Made by a program: the position numbers and the translations under genes
Source of the DNA: Thiomicrorhabdus immobilis
GTDB lineage: Bacteria; Pseudomonadota; Gammaproteobacteria; Thiomicrospirales; Thiomicrospiraceae
DNA length: 64,000 nucleotides
Direction: 5' to 3'
Assembly (NCBI RefSeq): GCF_021654855.1
Contig: NZ_AP024202.1
Span: 434,001-498,000, forward strand
Notes under the pieces: generated by a model
Told to the model about the DNA's origin: nothing
Database searches by the model: none
Seen by the model: the letters and a program-made list of their open reading frames with translations, nothing else
Shown here: positions 1 to 9,912 of the stretch, piece after piece
Layout: every line of letters begins with the position of its first letter
Position numbering within the stretch: position 1 is the first letter of the stretch

Positions 1-215
1 GTGTATTCCCTGATAAGCCAATCACTAACAAACCTCTTGAGGTTCGTATGGGTAAAGGTAAGGGTAGTGTGGAGTATTGGGTAGCTCAAATTCAACCTGG
101 TCGTATTCTTTTTGAGATGCAGGGTGTAAATGAGTCTTTAGCACGCGAAGCATTTGCGCTTGCAGCGGCTAAACTACCTTTTAAAACACAAGTTGTAACA
201 AGAACGGTGATGTAA
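1..215 (+). CDS. rplP: 50S ribosomal protein L16, C-terminal part only
   Basis: Large-subunit protein that binds 23S rRNA near the peptidyl-transferase centre. The reading frame is open from base 3, so the 5' end lies outside the window. About 70 residues remain, roughly the second half of a typical 136-137 residue L16. The conserved stretch [14 protein letters not shown] and the ending [11 protein letters not shown] are typical of L16. The stop codon is followed directly by the ATG of the L29 gene, as expected for the distal end of an S10-type operon. Identification is secure; only the missing start is uncertain. Confidence 0.96.
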   Translation, partial: VFPDKPITNKPLEVRMGKGKGSVEYWVAQIQPGRILFEMQGVNESLAREAFALAAAKLPFKTQVVTRTVM

Positions 216-407
216 ATGACTGCTAAAGAATTAAATGAAAAAACAGTTGAAGAGCTTAGAGCTGAATTGCTTAATCTTTTGAAAGAGCAATTTAATCTAA
301 GAATGCAAAATGCAACTGGTCAGTTATCTAATTCGGCGCAATTGAAAACGACTCGTCGTACAATTGCTCGAGTTAAAACCATCATTCGTCAAAAAGTGAG
401 TAAGTAA
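216..407 (+). CDS. rpmC: 50S ribosomal protein L29
   Basis: Small two-helix protein (63 residues, normal length) that sits next to L23 at the polypeptide exit tunnel. The central motif with [15 protein letters not shown] and the ending [14 protein letters not shown] match the family. The start ATG follows the L16 stop with no gap and the S17 gene begins two bases after its stop, so the three genes are almost certainly co-transcribed and translationally coupled. Confidence 0.96.
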   Translation: MTAKELNEKTVEELRAELLNLLKEQFNLRMQNATGQLSNSAQLKTTRRTIARVKTIIRQKVSK

Positions 408-409
408 AG

Positions 410-673
410 ATGGCTGGTCAAGAAAGTAAAGCACGTACAATGCAAGGTGTTGTTGTTAGCAATGGTATGCAAGATTCTATCGTTGTTTCTATCGCACGTT
501 TCATTAAGCATGCAAAATACAAAAAATTCGTTAAAAAATCTACTAAGGTTATGGCGCATGACGCTGACAACGCTTGTGGTGTTGGAGATACAGTTACTAT
601 TCAAGAAACTGCACCAATCTCTAAGAACAAGTCTTGGGCTTTAGTGAGTATCGACGAAAAAGCAAAAATCTAA
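410..673 (+). CDS. rpsQ: 30S ribosomal protein S17
   Basis: Primary 16S rRNA-binding protein with an OB-type fold (87 residues). The early motif [14 protein letters not shown], the basic [19 protein letters not shown] segment and the ending with [13 protein letters not shown]-like residues are typical. It is the last gene of the S10-type operon. A 150-base gap separates it from rplN, in the place where E. coli has its spc promoter. Confidence 0.96.
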   Translation: MAGQESKARTMQGVVVSNGMQDSIVVSIARFIKHAKYKKFVKKSTKVMAHDADNACGVGDTVTIQETAPISKNKSWALVSIDEKAKI

Positions 674-687
674 GTTTTATAGCATTT

Positions 688-714
688 CCGAAAATTATCT
701 GTTATAATTCTCGG
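688..714 (+). promoter_or_regulatory. Candidate spc operon promoter within an inverted repeat
   Basis: The rpsQ-rplN gap (674-823) holds TATAAT at 703-708, a good sigma70 -10 box without a convincing -35. The box lies inside an inverted repeat with 11-base arms at 688-698 and 704-714, one mismatch and a 5-base loop. A second possible hairpin pairs bases near 726-736 with 766-778 in the leader. The position equals that of the E. coli spc promoter. Promoter function is inferred; the repeat is seen directly. Confidence 0.55.
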
Positions 715-823
715 AATCTACTTAGCCACTTTAAAGAATAAGCCTGATTAATAGATTAGGAACTGTTCTTTTTGGTGGTTTTTGTGCTGTAAGTAATTTT
801 TAGTTTATGGATGGAGTACCACC

Positions 824-1192
824 ATGATTCAGATGCAAACTATACTTGATGTTGCTGATAACAGTGGGGCCAAACGTGTCCAATGCATCAAGGTATTAGG
901 CGGTTCACACCGTCGTTACGCAAGTATTGGTGACGTAATAAAAGTGAGCGTAAAAGAAGCTGCGCCACGTGGAAAAGTGAAGAAAGGTGATGTTTATAAC
1001 GCCGTTGTTGTTCGTACAGCTAAGGGTGTTAGACGTCAAGATGGTTCTTTGATTAAGTTTGATGGCAACGCTGCTGTAATTCTTAACGCTAAAAAAGAGC
1101 CTATCGGAACACGTATCTTCGGCCCAGTAACTCGTGAGTTACGAAACGACAAGTTTATGAAAATCGTTTCTTTAGCTCCTGAAGTTCTATAA
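824..1192 (+). CDS. rplN: 50S ribosomal protein L14
   Basis: Large-subunit protein of 122 residues (normal length) forming the bridge region to the 30S subunit. The start [17 protein letters not shown], the segment [15 protein letters not shown] and the ending [12 protein letters not shown] are diagnostic. It is the first gene of the spc operon and is followed by rplX after 10 bases. The ATG is preceded by GGATGGAG, a usable ribosome binding site. Confidence 0.97.
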   Translation: MIQMQTILDVADNSGAKRVQCIKVLGGSHRRYASIGDVIKVSVKEAAPRGKVKKGDVYNAVVVRTAKGVRRQDGSLIKFDGNAAVILNAKKEPIGTRIFGPVTRELRNDKFMKIVSLAPEVL

Positions 1193-1202
1193 GGAAGACG
1201 TA

Positions 1203-1517
1203 ATGAATCGTTTAAGAAAAGGTGATGAAATTATCGTTATTACTGGTAAAGACAAGGGGAAGCGTGGTTCTGTTTCTTCTGTTCTTGCTAACGGTAAAGT
1301 TCTGGTAGATGGTATCAACCTAGTAAAGAAGCATACTAAAGCAAACCCAATGACTGGTGCGCAAGGCGGTATCGTTTCTAAAGAGATGCCTATCGATGCC
1401 TCAAATGTGGCTTTAGTTAATCCTGAAACAAATAAAGCTGACAAAGTTGGTTTTAAAGTTGAAGGTGATTCTAAAATCCGCTTCTTTAAATCTAATGGTA
1501 AAGCGGTTGACGCTTAA
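1203..1517 (+). CDS. rplX: 50S ribosomal protein L24
   Basis: Assembly-initiating large-subunit protein (104 residues). A KOW motif lies at the N-terminus ([17 protein letters not shown]), followed by [14 protein letters not shown] and [16 protein letters not shown], all typical of L24. GGAAG lies just before the ATG. It sits between rplN and rplE as in other proteobacteria. Confidence 0.97.
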   Translation: MNRLRKGDEIIVITGKDKGKRGSVSSVLANGKVLVDGINLVKKHTKANPMTGAQGGIVSKEMPIDASNVALVNPETNKADKVGFKVEGDSKIRFFKSNGKAVDA

Positions 1518-1531
1518 TTAAGGGTATAAAG

Positions 1532-2071
1532 ATGGCAAGATTACAAAAAATGTATAAAGAGCAAGTTGTTTCTAAATTAGTAGAACAATTTGGTTACAAG
1601 TCTCCAATGCAAGCTCCTAAGTTGACGAAAATCACGATCAACATGGGTGTTGGTGAAGCTATTGGCGACAAAAAAGTTTTAGATAATGCTATTTCTGATA
1701 TGGAAGCTATTTCTGGTCAGAAAGCAATGAAGACTTTAGCTCGTAAATCAGTTGCTTCCTTCAAGGTCCGTGATGGATACCCTCTAGGATGTAAAGTGAC
1801 TTTACGTGGTGAAAAGATGTATGAGTTTTTAGATCGTCTTATCAATATCGCGTTACCTCGTGTACGTGACTTCCGTGGTGTAAACCCGAAAGCATTTGAT
1901 GGTCGTGGAAACTACAATTTAGGCCTTAAAGAGCAAATTATTTTCCCTGAAATCGAGTTTGAAAAAGTTGATAAAATCCGCGGGATGGATATTAACTTCG
2001 CAACTACTGCACAAACTAACGATGAAGCGAAAGCTCTTTTAGAAGCCTTTAACTTTCCGTTTAAGAAATAG
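1532..2071 (+). CDS. rplE: 50S ribosomal protein L5
   Basis: 5S rRNA-binding protein of the central protuberance (179 residues, normal). The motifs [42 protein letters not shown] and [19 protein letters not shown] are all present. In E. coli the S8 repressor site lies at the start of this gene; whether the fold is kept here cannot be judged by eye. Spacing to rpsN is 9 bases. Confidence 0.97.
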   Translation: MARLQKMYKEQVVSKLVEQFGYKSPMQAPKLTKITINMGVGEAIGDKKVLDNAISDMEAISGQKAMKTLARKSVASFKVRDGYPLGCKVTLRGEKMYEFLDRLINIALPRVRDFRGVNPKAFDGRGNYNLGLKEQIIFPEIEFEKVDKIRGMDINFATTAQTNDEAKALLEAFNFPFKK

Positions 2072-2080
2072 AGGTTTCTA

Positions 2081-2386
2081 ATGGCTAAGCAATCAATGAT
2101 TATGCGTGAAGCAAAGCGCGCAAAAACAGTTGCTAAATATGCAGAGAAACGTGCTGCATTAAAAAAAGCATCTGTAGATATGTCTTTGAGTTTCGAAGAG
2201 CGTATGGATGCAATGGATAAGCTAGCAGCTCTTCCAAGAAATGCATCGCCTGTTCGTCAACGTAATCGTTGTCGTATTACAGGGCGCCCACACGGTGTTT
2301 ATAGAAAATTTGGATTGTCACGTAACATGCTAAGAGAGTTAGCTATGGCAGGTGATGTTCCTGGACTAAGAAAAGCCAGTTGGTAA
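2081..2386 (+). CDS. rpsN: 30S ribosomal protein S14, zinc-free long form
   Basis: Small-subunit head protein of 101 residues. This is the long form without the CxxC...CxxC zinc ribbon; the C-terminal half carries [20 protein letters not shown] and ends with GLRKASW. Zinc independence is inferred from the missing cysteine pairs. It lies in standard order between rplE and rpsH. Confidence 0.97.
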   Translation: MAKQSMIMREAKRAKTVAKYAEKRAALKKASVDMSLSFEERMDAMDKLAALPRNASPVRQRNRCRITGRPHGVYRKFGLSRNMLRELAMAGDVPGLRKASW

Positions 2387-2398
2387 GGATAATTATCT

Positions 2399-2794
2399 AT
2401 GAGTATGTCTGATCCAATTGCTGATATGTTAACTCGTATTCGTAACGGCCAAATGGCTGGTCACGCTAACGTTGTAATGCCTTCTTCTAAGTTAAAAGTA
2501 GCAGTAGCTAAAGTTTTATCTGATGAAGGTTTTATTTCTACATTCAGCATTAATGAGAATGAAGGTAAATCTGAACTTTCAGTTGACCTTAAATATTTTG
2601 ATGGTAAACCAGTAATTGACATGATTAAACGTGTAAGCCGCCCAGGTCTACGTGTTTATAAAAACAAAGATGAGTTACCAAAAGTAATTGGCGGTCTTGG
2701 TATCGCTGTAATTTCAACGTCAAAAGGTATTATGACTGACCGCGATGCTCGCCAAGCTGGTATCGGTGGCGAAGTTATTTGCTACGTAGCATAA
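2399..2794 (+). CDS. rpsH: 30S ribosomal protein S8
   Basis: 16S rRNA-binding protein of 131 residues; in E. coli also the translational repressor of the spc operon. It begins [17 protein letters not shown] and ends with the highly conserved [20 protein letters not shown]. An in-frame second Met at residue 3 is an alternative start, but the first has the better spacing to AAGGA upstream. Confidence 0.97.
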   Translation: MSMSDPIADMLTRIRNGQMAGHANVVMPSSKLKVAVAKVLSDEGFISTFSINENEGKSELSVDLKYFDGKPVIDMIKRVSRPGLRVYKNKDELPKVIGGLGIAVISTSKGIMTDRDARQAGIGGEVICYVA

Positions 2795-2804
2795 GGAAAA
2801 TATT

Positions 2805-3338
2805 ATGTCTAGAATTGCAAAAGCTCCAGTGAACTTACCTGCAGGTGTAGAAGTATCTATTGATGGTACTACTGTAACTGTTAAAGGTTCTAAAGCATCT
2901 CTAACTAAAGAGTTTCACTCTTCTGTTATTGTTAAGAACGAAGATGGCGTTGTTAACTGTTCACCTGTAGACGGTGCGGCTAATGGTTGGGCTCATGCAG
3001 GTACTGCACGTTCAATCATTAACAACATGGTTGTTGGTGTTACAGATGGTTATGAAAAGAAATTAGAGTTAGTTGGTGTTGGTTACCGTGCTAAAGCAGC
3101 AGGTAATGTGTTAGACCTAACATTAGGTTTTTCACACCCAGTTCAACATGCGTTACCTGAAGGTATCACTGTTGAAACTCCAACCCAAACTGAAATTGTT
3201 GTAAAAGGTGCAGATAAGCAAGTTGTTGGACAAGTTGCTGCTGAAATCCGTGCATATCGTCCACCAGAGCCTTATAAAGGTAAGGGTGTTAAATATGCTG
3301 GTGAGCGCATTTTACGTAAAGAAGCTAAGAAGAAATAA
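2805..3338 (+). CDS. rplF: 50S ribosomal protein L6
   Basis: Two-domain protein (177 residues) near the sarcin-ricin loop and factor-binding site. The first domain holds [14 protein letters not shown]; the second holds [14 protein letters not shown] and the signature [14 protein letters not shown] close to the C-terminus. Basic tail KEAKKK. Ribosome binding site AAGGA upstream; rplR follows after 12 bases. Confidence 0.97.
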   Translation: MSRIAKAPVNLPAGVEVSIDGTTVTVKGSKASLTKEFHSSVIVKNEDGVVNCSPVDGAANGWAHAGTARSIINNMVVGVTDGYEKKLELVGVGYRAKAAGNVLDLTLGFSHPVQHALPEGITVETPTQTEIVVKGADKQVVGQVAAEIRAYRPPEPYKGKGVKYAGERILRKEAKKK

Positions 3339-3350
3339 GGCTGAGTTGAT

Positions 3351-3704
3351 ATGGATAAGAAAACAGCCCGTCTTCGTAGAGCTAAGAAAACTCGTGGAAA
3401 AATTAACGAGCTTAAAATGCCTAGACTTTGCGTTCACCGCACGTCACAGCATATTTATGCACAGCTAATTTCAGCTACGGGTTCTGAAGTAATTGCTTCA
3501 AGCTCTACTGTACAAGCGGACGTTAAAAAAGAAATTAGTAACAGTGGTAATAAAGATGCTGCTGCTGCAGTAGGTAAAGCAATTGCTGAAAAAGCAAAAG
3601 CTGCCGGTATTACAGCTGTTGCTTTTGACCGTTCTGGTTTTAAATATCACGGACGCATCCAACAATTAGCAGAATCAGCCCGTGAAAACGGTCTTGAATT
3701 TTAA
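3351..3704 (+). CDS. rplR: 50S ribosomal protein L18
   Basis: 5S rRNA-binding protein (117 residues). N-terminal basic tail ([15 protein letters not shown]), then [17 protein letters not shown] and the C-terminal [22 protein letters not shown], all characteristic. It is placed between rplF and rpsE as in other spc operons. Confidence 0.97.
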   Translation: MDKKTARLRRAKKTRGKINELKMPRLCVHRTSQHIYAQLISATGSEVIASSSTVQADVKKEISNSGNKDAAAAVGKAIAEKAKAAGITAVAFDRSGFKYHGRIQQLAESARENGLEF

Positions 3705-3718
3705 TAGAAGGATTAATT

Positions 3719-4228
3719 ATGTCTTCACGTGAATTACAAGACGGACAAGATGGTCTAATTGAGAAGTTAGTAAACGTTCGTCGTGTTGCTAAAGTTGTAA
3801 AAGGTGGTCGTGTATTCGCATTCTCAGCACTAGCAGTTGTTGGTGATGGAGAAGGTCGAGTAGGTTACGGTAGCGGTAAAGCTAACGAAGTACCAGTAGC
3901 GATCAAAAAAGCAATGGAAAAAGCACGTCGTAACATGAAAGACGTACATCTTAATAACGGTACTATCCAATACCCAATTAACTTCAAGCAAGGTGCAGCT
4001 AACATTGTTATGCTTCCTGCTTCTGAAGGTACTGGTGTTATTGCTGGTGGTGCTATGCGTGCAGTATTAGAAGCTGCAGGTGTTAAAGATGTACTTTCTA
4101 AATGTGTAGGTACTACACGTCCAGTTAACGTTGTTCGTTCTACGGTTAATGCATTAACAGGTATTTCAAGCCCTGATTATATTGCAGCTAAACGTGGTAA
4201 AACAGTTTCTGAAATTGTAGGTGAGTAA
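3719..4228 (+). CDS. rpsE: 30S ribosomal protein S5
   Basis: Decoding-fidelity protein (169 residues) with an N-terminal double-stranded RNA-binding domain containing [22 protein letters not shown] and [15 protein letters not shown], and a C-terminal domain with [22 protein letters not shown]. The stop codon is separated by one base from the rpmD ATG, indicating coupling. Confidence 0.97.
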   Translation: MSSRELQDGQDGLIEKLVNVRRVAKVVKGGRVFAFSALAVVGDGEGRVGYGSGKANEVPVAIKKAMEKARRNMKDVHLNNGTIQYPINFKQGAANIVMLPASEGTGVIAGGAMRAVLEAAGVKDVLSKCVGTTRPVNVVRSTVNALTGISSPDYIAAKRGKTVSEIVGE

Positions 4229-4229
4229 G

Positions 4230-4418
4230 ATGTCAGATAAAAAATATGTCACAGTGACGTTGGTAAAAAGCACCATTGGTCGTTTACCTGCGCATAGAGC
4301 ATGTGTATCTGGTCTTGGTCTGAGAAAGATGCACCAAACAAAAACTGTACTTGATACTCCTGAAAATCGTGGGATGATCAATAAGGTTTCCTATTTGCTT
4401 AAGGTAGAGGACGCATAA
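4230..4418 (+). CDS. rpmD: 50S ribosomal protein L30
   Basis: Short large-subunit protein (62 residues). [29 protein letters not shown] is the L30 ferredoxin-like core. A GTG three codons earlier (4221) also opens the frame, but the ATG at 4230 gives the normal length and lies one base after the rpsE stop, so it is chosen. The stop is followed almost immediately by rplO. Confidence 0.95.
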   Translation: MSDKKYVTVTLVKSTIGRLPAHRACVSGLGLRKMHQTKTVLDTPENRGMINKVSYLLKVEDA

Positions 4419-4419
4419 G

Positions 4420-4854
4420 ATGCTATTAAATACTCTAAAACCTGCTGAAGGTTCTAAACCTTCTAAAAAGCGTGTAGGACGTGGTCAAGGTTCTGGCTGG
4501 GGTAAGATGGGTGGCCGTGGTCACAAAGGTCAAAAGTCTCGCTCTGGTGGTATGCCTAAGATTGGTTTTGAAGGGGGGCAAATGCCTCTTCAAAGAAGAT
4601 TGCCAAAAGTTGGTTTCTCTTCAAGAAAATCTGCATACGTAACTGAGATTCGTCTAGATACATTAGCAAAAATTGATGCTGACATCATTGACGTAGCAGC
4701 GCTTAAAGCGGCTGACGTGATTGGTGAGAAAATTAAAGTTGTTAAGGTTATTAACTCAGGTGAATTAACTAAAGCAATCAAATTGTCAGGCATTAAAGCA
4801 ACTGCTGGTGCTAAGGCTGCTATTGAAGCAGCTGGCGGTACAGTAGAAGCCTAA
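4420..4854 (+). CDS. rplO: 50S ribosomal protein L15
   Basis: Large-subunit assembly protein of 144 residues. The glycine- and arginine-rich N-terminal extension ([23 protein letters not shown]) and the segment [18 protein letters not shown] are diagnostic. The C-terminal half is a small globular domain. It overlaps the rpmD-secY reading unit closely, with secY starting two bases after its stop. Confidence 0.97.
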   Translation: MLLNTLKPAEGSKPSKKRVGRGQGSGWGKMGGRGHKGQKSRSGGMPKIGFEGGQMPLQRRLPKVGFSSRKSAYVTEIRLDTLAKIDADIIDVAALKAADVIGEKIKVVKVINSGELTKAIKLSGIKATAGAKAAIEAAGGTVEA

Positions 4855-4856
4855 TT

Positions 4857-6164
4857 ATGAATAGTTCTATTGCATCAGGTATGGGTGATTTAAAAAACAA
4901 AATCTTTTTTGTTTTAGGGGCTCTAATCGTTTATCGATTAGGGACTCATATCCCTGTACCGTCAATTGATCCAATTGCACTTGCTGCAATGTTTGAACAG
5001 CAAAAGGGTACCATCTTAGACATGTTTAACATGTTCTCGGGTGGTGCCCTTCAGCGTTTGTCTATCTTTGCTTTGGGAATCATGCCGTATATTTCGGCTT
5101 CGATTATCATGCAGCTGCTGACAGTGGTTTCACCTACGTTAGAACAGCTAAAGAAAGAGGGCGAGCAAGGTCGTCGTAAAATAACTCAGTATACTCGTTA
5201 CGGTACTGTGGTATTGGCTACCTTCCAAGCATTGGGTGTTGCTATTGCACTTGAATCTCAGAATGTGAATGGTATGTCCGTGGTAATTGATCCAGGTCTG
5301 ATGTTTAGACTGACGGCAGTTATTACTCTGGTTGGTGGTACTATTTTCCTAATGTGGTTAGGAGAACAGATTACTGAGCGTGGTATCGGTAATGGTATAT
5401 CTTTGATTATCTTTGCTGGTATCGTAGCTGGTTTACCGTCTGCTTTGGGTGGGACATTTGAACAGGTTAACACGGGTGCTATGCATGCGATTACAGTATT
5501 CGTACTGTTAGCTTTAGTATTTGCTGTTATCGCGTTTGTTGTCTTTGTTGAAAGAGGACAGCGACGTATTCCTGTTCACTATGCGCAAAAGATGCGTGGG
5601 CGTAAGTTATATGGTGGTCAAGAGTCACATCTGCCACTTAAACTTAACATGGCTGGAGTGATTCCTCCCATCTTTGCTTCGAGCATTATCCTGTTTCCAG
5701 CTACGCTAGGTGGTTGGTTCGGTAGTGCTGAAGGTCTAGGATGGTTGAAGGACATCGCCACGACGATGTCACCAGGCCAACCGCTTTATGTGCTTTTGTA
5801 TGCAATAGCAATTATTTTCTTCTGTTTCTTTTATACAGCGATTGTTTTCAATCCTAAAGAAACTGCAGATAATTTAAGAAAATCAGGTGCCTATTTACCA
5901 GGTATCAGACCAGGTGCACAAACAGCTCGTCACATTGATAGTATTATGGGTCGCCTAACATTGGCTGGCGCTGTATATATCACTGCGGTATGTTTGTTAC
6001 CAGAATTCCTTATTTTATATTGGAACGTTCCATTTTACTTTGGCGGAACTTCACTGCTAATCATTGTTATTGTTGTTATGGATTTCATGACCGCAGTACA
6101 AGCTCAGATGCAGTCAAGCCAGTACGAAGGAATGATGAAGAAAGCAAATTTAAAAGGTAAATAA
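4857..6164 (+). CDS. secY: Protein translocase subunit SecY
   Basis: Central channel of the Sec translocon in the inner membrane, exporting and inserting unfolded proteins with SecE and SecG. The 435 residues contain about ten membrane helices. Recognisable motifs are [23 protein letters not shown], the loop with QARGxx-like [15 protein letters not shown], and [17 protein letters not shown]. It is the last spc gene. No L36 gene follows: the 87 bases to rpsM contain no cysteine-rich 37-codon frame. Confidence 0.97.
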   Translation: MNSSIASGMGDLKNKIFFVLGALIVYRLGTHIPVPSIDPIALAAMFEQQKGTILDMFNMFSGGALQRLSIFALGIMPYISASIIMQLLTVVSPTLEQLKKEGEQGRRKITQYTRYGTVVLATFQALGVAIALESQNVNGMSVVIDPGLMFRLTAVITLVGGTIFLMWLGEQITERGIGNGISLIIFAGIVAGLPSALGGTFEQVNTGAMHAITVFVLLALVFAVIAFVVFVERGQRRIPVHYAQKMRGRKLYGGQESHLPLKLNMAGVIPPIFASSIILFPATLGGWFGSAEGLGWLKDIATTMSPGQPLYVLLYAIAIIFFCFFYTAIVFNPKETADNLRKSGAYLPGIRPGAQTARHIDSIMGRLTLAGAVYITAVCLLPEFLILYWNVPFYFGGTSLLIIVIVVMDFMTAVQAQMQSSQYEGMMKKANLKGK

Positions 6165-6183
6165 CTAAAAGTAGTTATATATC

Positions 6184-6212
6184 TGGTATTTAGGTTGGAA
6201 GACGTGTATAAT
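6184..6212 (+). promoter_or_regulatory. Candidate alpha operon promoter
   Basis: The secY-rpsM gap carries TATAAT at 6207-6212, with TG directly in front of it and no clear -35 box at the expected distance. It could start the rpsM-rpsK-rpsD-rpoA-rplQ unit independently of spc. Any S4 repressor pseudoknot in the leader could not be judged by eye. Confidence 0.4.
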
Positions 6213-6251
6213 TGCCCGTTTTTCAGTAGATGGAATTAAAGGGAGCGCAAA

Positions 6252-6608
6252 ATGGCTCGTATTGCCGGCGTAAACATTCCAGTTAACAAGCATATTGTTA
6301 TTGGATTGACTTCGATCTACGGGATTGGTTCTACTTCAGCTAAAACTATTTGTGAAGCTGTTAAATTAGACCCGACCACGAAGGTTCGAGAACTAACTGA
6401 AGAACAGTTAGAAGCACTTCGTTCAGAAGTAACAAATTATAAAATTGAAGGTGATCTTCGTCGTGAAGTATCTATGAACATCAAACGTTTGATGGACATG
6501 GGTTGCTACCGAGGAATTCGTCACCGTCGTAGTCTGCCTCTACGTGGACAACGTACAAAAACTAATGCACGTACTCGTAAAGGTCCTGTAAGACCTATTA
6601 AGAGATAA
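6252..6608 (+). CDS. rpsM: 30S ribosomal protein S13
   Basis: Small-subunit head protein of 118 residues that contacts the P-site tRNA and bridges to L5. The start [20 protein letters not shown], the helix-hairpin-helix [11 protein letters not shown], and the C-terminal [20 protein letters not shown] are typical. First gene of the alpha operon, with GGGAGCG as ribosome binding site. Confidence 0.97.
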   Translation: MARIAGVNIPVNKHIVIGLTSIYGIGSTSAKTICEAVKLDPTTKVRELTEEQLEALRSEVTNYKIEGDLRREVSMNIKRLMDMGCYRGIRHRRSLPLRGQRTKTNARTRKGPVRPIKR

Positions 6609-6629
6609 CGCATAATTGCGAGATTAGAT

Positions 6630-7025
6630 ATGGCAAAAGCTAAAGCAAATTCGCGTGTTAAAAAGAAAGTAAAACAGGTCGTAACTGATGCAGTTGCACA
6701 TGTTCATGCTAGTTTTAACAACACAATTGTGACTATCACAGATCGTCAAGGTAATGCACTTTGCTGGGCAACTTCTGGTGGTAGTGGATTCCGTGGGTCT
6801 CGTAAGAGTACTCCATTCGCTGCACAGGTTGCTGCAGAACGAGCTGGTCAAATGGCTCACGACTATGGTGTTAAGAACATGGAAGTTATGGTTAAAGGTC
6901 CTGGACCTGGCCGTGATTCTGCTGTTCGTGGTTTACATAGTGCTGGTTTCAAGATTACATCTATTGCTGATGTAACTCCGATTCCTCACAACGGTTGCCG
7001 TCCACCTAAGAAACGTCGCGTTTAA
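6630..7025 (+). CDS. rpsK: 30S ribosomal protein S11
   Basis: Platform protein (131 residues) next to the mRNA exit site. It contains [37 protein letters not shown] and the terminal [15 protein letters not shown], which carries the asparagine-glycine known to isomerise in E. coli S11. Standard order between rpsM and rpsD. Confidence 0.97.
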   Translation: MAKAKANSRVKKKVKQVVTDAVAHVHASFNNTIVTITDRQGNALCWATSGGSGFRGSRKSTPFAAQVAAERAGQMAHDYGVKNMEVMVKGPGPGRDSAVRGLHSAGFKITSIADVTPIPHNGCRPPKKRRV

Positions 7026-7039
7026 TATTTGAGGTTAAC

Positions 7040-7660
7040 ATGGCTAGATATATTGGTCCAAAGTGTAAACTTGCTCGTCGTGAAGGTACTGATCTTTTCT
7101 TAAAAAGCGGTGTTCGTAGCATCGAATCTAAGTGTAAGATTGATCAACTACCTGGTCAACACGGAGCAGGTCGTAAGCGCGTAACAGAATACGGCTTACA
7201 GTTACGTGAAAAACAAAAAGTTCGTCGTATGTATGGCGTACTAGAGAAAAAATTCCGTCTTTACTATAAAGAAGCGGATCGTCGTAAAGGTTCAACAGGT
7301 GTTAACTTGTTGCAAATCCTTGAGAGCCGTTTAGATAACGTTGTTTATCGTATGGGCTTTGCTTCTACTCGTTCTGAAGCACGCCAATTGGTTTCTCATA
7401 AGGCGATTTTAGTAAACGGTCAGTCAGTAAACATTCCTTCTTATGAAGTGGCTGCTGGTGACATCGTTGCTATTAGAGAGAAATCTCGTAATCAAACTCG
7501 TATCGCTACTGCATTAGAACTTAATGCACAAGCTGGTGCTGTTAGCTGGGTTGAAGTTAACAAATCTGCGTTTGAAGGTACATTCAAGAATGTTCCTGAT
7601 CGTTCAGATCTATCTGCTGATATTTCAGAAAACTTAATTGTTGAGCTTTACTCTAAGTAA
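7040..7660 (+). CDS. rpsD: 30S ribosomal protein S4
   Basis: Assembly-initiating 16S rRNA-binding protein (206 residues) and, in E. coli, the translational repressor of the alpha operon. It begins [20 protein letters not shown] and has an S4 RNA-binding domain at about residues 95-160 with [26 protein letters not shown]. The zinc-type cysteine cluster is absent, as in E. coli. Confidence 0.97.
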   Translation: MARYIGPKCKLARREGTDLFLKSGVRSIESKCKIDQLPGQHGAGRKRVTEYGLQLREKQKVRRMYGVLEKKFRLYYKEADRRKGSTGVNLLQILESRLDNVVYRMGFASTRSEARQLVSHKAILVNGQSVNIPSYEVAAGDIVAIREKSRNQTRIATALELNAQAGAVSWVEVNKSAFEGTFKNVPDRSDLSADISENLIVELYSK

Positions 7661-7687
7661 ACTTTGATACTACGGAGATAACTTCGA

Positions 7688-8668
7688 ATGCAAGAGATGT
7701 TAGAACAGTTGTTAACACCGCGTTTAGTTGATATTGATAGAAAGACAGCATTCCATAGTCGTGTGACTCTAGAACCACTAGAACGTGGTTTTGGACACAC
7801 TCTAGGTAATGCTTTACGTCGCATTCTATTATCATCTATGCCTGGTGCTGCTATTGTAGAAGCCCAAATTGATGGTGTTTTACACGAATACTCTTCAATT
7901 GAAGGTGTAAGAGAAGATGTTTTAGAAATTCTTTTAAACCTTAAAGAAGTTGCAGTAAAACTTAATGCTTCAAATAGTGCTGAGTTGACACTGAACAAAA
8001 AAGGTCCAGCTGTTGTACGCGCTTCGGACATCGTTCTAAATCACGATGCTGAAATCGCAAACCCTGATCATGTTATTGCACATGTTTCAGAAGGTGCAGA
8101 GTTGAACATGACTATTAAAGTTGAGACTGGTATGGGTTACCGTGCTGCTCCAACTGCAAAAGATTCGCAAATTGGTGTTCTTCGTTTAGATGCTAGTTTC
8201 AGTCCTGTTCATACAGTAAGTTACGAAGTTCAGAACGCTCGTGTTGAGCAGCGTACTGACTTAGACAAGTTAATTCTTGATGTAGTAACTGATGGAACTT
8301 TAGATCCAGAAGACGCAATTAAACAAGCGGCAACGGTTCTTCATTATCAGCTTAATGCTTTTGTTGATCTTAAGCATAAAGAAGTTGTAGCGCCGGAAGA
8401 AGAAGAGAGCGAATTCGATCCGATCTTCTTACAGCCTGTTGACGATTTAGAGTTAACAGTCCGTTCAGCTAACTGTTTGAAAGCGGAACAAATTTATTAT
8501 ATTGGTGATTTAGTACAGCGAGCTGAGCCTCACTTACTTAAGACTCCAAACTTAGGTAAAAAATCTCTGCAAGAGATTAAAGATGTTCTTGCACAAAGAG
8601 GTTTGAGCTTAGGTACTAAATTAGAAAACTGGCCACCAGCAAGTTTGGTAAGTAAAGAGTCAGCTTAA
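7688..8668 (+). CDS. rpoA: DNA-directed RNA polymerase subunit alpha
   Basis: Forms the dimer on which RNA polymerase assembles and contacts UP elements and activators. The 326 residues comprise an N-terminal domain ([26 protein letters not shown] at about 33-58) and a C-terminal domain ([21 protein letters not shown] and [16 protein letters not shown] at about 255-310). The start MQEM resembles other gammaproteobacterial alpha subunits. It is followed by rplQ after 16 bases. Confidence 0.97.
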   Translation: MQEMLEQLLTPRLVDIDRKTAFHSRVTLEPLERGFGHTLGNALRRILLSSMPGAAIVEAQIDGVLHEYSSIEGVREDVLEILLNLKEVAVKLNASNSAELTLNKKGPAVVRASDIVLNHDAEIANPDHVIAHVSEGAELNMTIKVETGMGYRAAPTAKDSQIGVLRLDASFSPVHTVSYEVQNARVEQRTDLDKLILDVVTDGTLDPEDAIKQAATVLHYQLNAFVDLKHKEVVAPEEEESEFDPIFLQPVDDLELTVRSANCLKAEQIYYIGDLVQRAEPHLLKTPNLGKKSLQEIKDVLAQRGLSLGTKLENWPPASLVSKESA

Positions 8669-8684
8669 TTATAAGGAAGCTATC

Positions 8685-9065
8685 ATGCGTCATGGTAAGA
8701 CAGGTCGTAAGTTAAATCGTAACAGCTCGCACCGTAAGGCAATGTTTAAAAACATGTCTGCTTCACTTATCGAACACGAAGTGATTCGTACTACGGTTGC
8801 TAAGGCTAAAGAACTTCGCGGAGTTGCTGAGCCTTTAATCACGCTAGCTAAACAAGACAGCGTTCATAACCGTCGTACTGCGTTTGCACGTTTAGGCGAT
8901 AAAGCAGCTGTTGGTAAATTATTCAGTGAACTTGGTCCTCGTTACCAAGCTCGTCCAGGTGGATATATCCGCATTCTAAAATGTGGTTTCCGTCCAGGTG
9001 ATAATGCACCAATGGCAATTGTTGAATTAGTTGACCGTCCGGTTGCTGATTCAGCTGCTGAGTAA
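8685..9065 (+). CDS. rplQ: 50S ribosomal protein L17
   Basis: Large-subunit protein near the exit tunnel (126 residues). [20 protein letters not shown] at the start and TKAKELR-like [15 protein letters not shown] are diagnostic. Last gene of the alpha operon, closed by the strong terminator at 9077-9101. An RBS AAGGAAG precedes the ATG. Confidence 0.97.
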   Translation: MRHGKTGRKLNRNSSHRKAMFKNMSASLIEHEVIRTTVAKAKELRGVAEPLITLAKQDSVHNRRTAFARLGDKAAVGKLFSELGPRYQARPGGYIRILKCGFRPGDNAPMAIVELVDRPVADSAAE

Positions 9066-9076
9066 TCAGTTATAAG

Positions 9077-9101
9077 AAACCCGCTTCTAGCGGGTTTTTT
9101 T
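9077..9101 (+). terminator. Intrinsic terminator of the alpha operon
   Basis: Nine-base stem AAACCCGCT / AGCGGGTTT with a 3-base loop, continuing into a run of T. It lies 12 bases after the rplQ stop. Confidence 0.9.
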
Positions 9102-9126
9102 ATACCTAAAATTTCATAGCCTTGAT

Positions 9127-9912
9127 ATGTTTGATACCCATTGCCATCTGCAAAGCCTTTTTCATGGTAGTCATTCATCCCTACCTCAAACTTCCACTTT
9201 ATCATCTTTTAATTTAGCCTATTTAGACAACCCAAATAACCATTTCCTAACCGTATCGACTTCGGTAGATGACTGGTCGATATCAATGGCACTTTCAAAG
9301 CAATATAAACACATTCTAGCGGCTTTAGGGCTTCACCCTTGGTTTGTCAACTCAGAATCGATTTCTACGCTTGAAGCGCTTGAGAGGCTTGTTATCTCTG
9401 AAGCAATCTCAGCTATTGGTGAAATCGGTCTGGATTATGGTCATGGATATAAACACAATATGGAATGTCAGCTTGCTGCTTTTGGTTCACAATTACAAAT
9501 GGCAGATAAATTTAAGCTTCCCACTTCATTGCATATCGTCAAAGCACACAATGATGCTTTAGCTTTGTTAAAGCGATATCAAGTCAAAGGTGTGGTCCAT
9601 GGATTGGGAACCAGTATTGATATGGCTCAAAATTATATCGATTTAGGCCTAAAGATTGGTGTTAATGGGGTTTCTGTCAGAAAAAATGCGGCACGCTACC
9701 ATGCATTGATAAAATATTTTGGTTTAGAGCATTTAGTACTTGAAACCGATTTTCCAAATGTTACATTACCAGGCCAGGAATTTCCGCGATTAGATGATAT
9801 CCAAGTAGTGGCAAATACGATTGCCGGTATACTTAATATCACGGTTTCGGAAGTGATATCTAAAACTGATTTTAATGCACATCAATTATTTTACCCGAGA
9901 CATGACGAATGA
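9127..9912 (+). CDS. TatD-family metal-dependent hydrolase
   Basis: TIM-barrel hydrolase of the TatD family, usually a cytoplasmic 3'-5' DNA exonuclease or deoxyribonuclease. The 261 residues carry the metal-binding motifs in order: DTHCHL at 3-8, GLHPW near 73, GEIGLDYG near 98-105, HIVKAH near 138, VVHG near 156 and LETDFPN near 208. It overlaps the next gene by four bases (ATGA), so the two are co-transcribed. The exact paralogue (TatD, YcfH, YjjV) cannot be fixed by eye; the substrate is inferred from the family. Confidence 0.88.
   Translation: MFDTHCHLQSLFHGSHSSLPQTSTLSSFNLAYLDNPNNHFLTVSTSVDDWSISMALSKQYKHILAALGLHPWFVNSESISTLEALERLVISEAISAIGEIGLDYGHGYKHNMECQLAAFGSQLQMADKFKLPTSLHIVKAHNDALALLKRYQVKGVVHGLGTSIDMAQNYIDLGLKIGVNGVSVRKNAARYHALIKYFGLEHLVLETDFPNVTLPGQEFPRLDDIQVVANTIAGILNITVSEVISKTDFNAHQLFYPRHDE

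Noticed and set aside
5768-5778. ACCAGGCC half-palindromes in secY (and near 9769 and 54943)
   Set aside because: Only half of the motif is present and the frequency of an 8-base half site is unremarkable.
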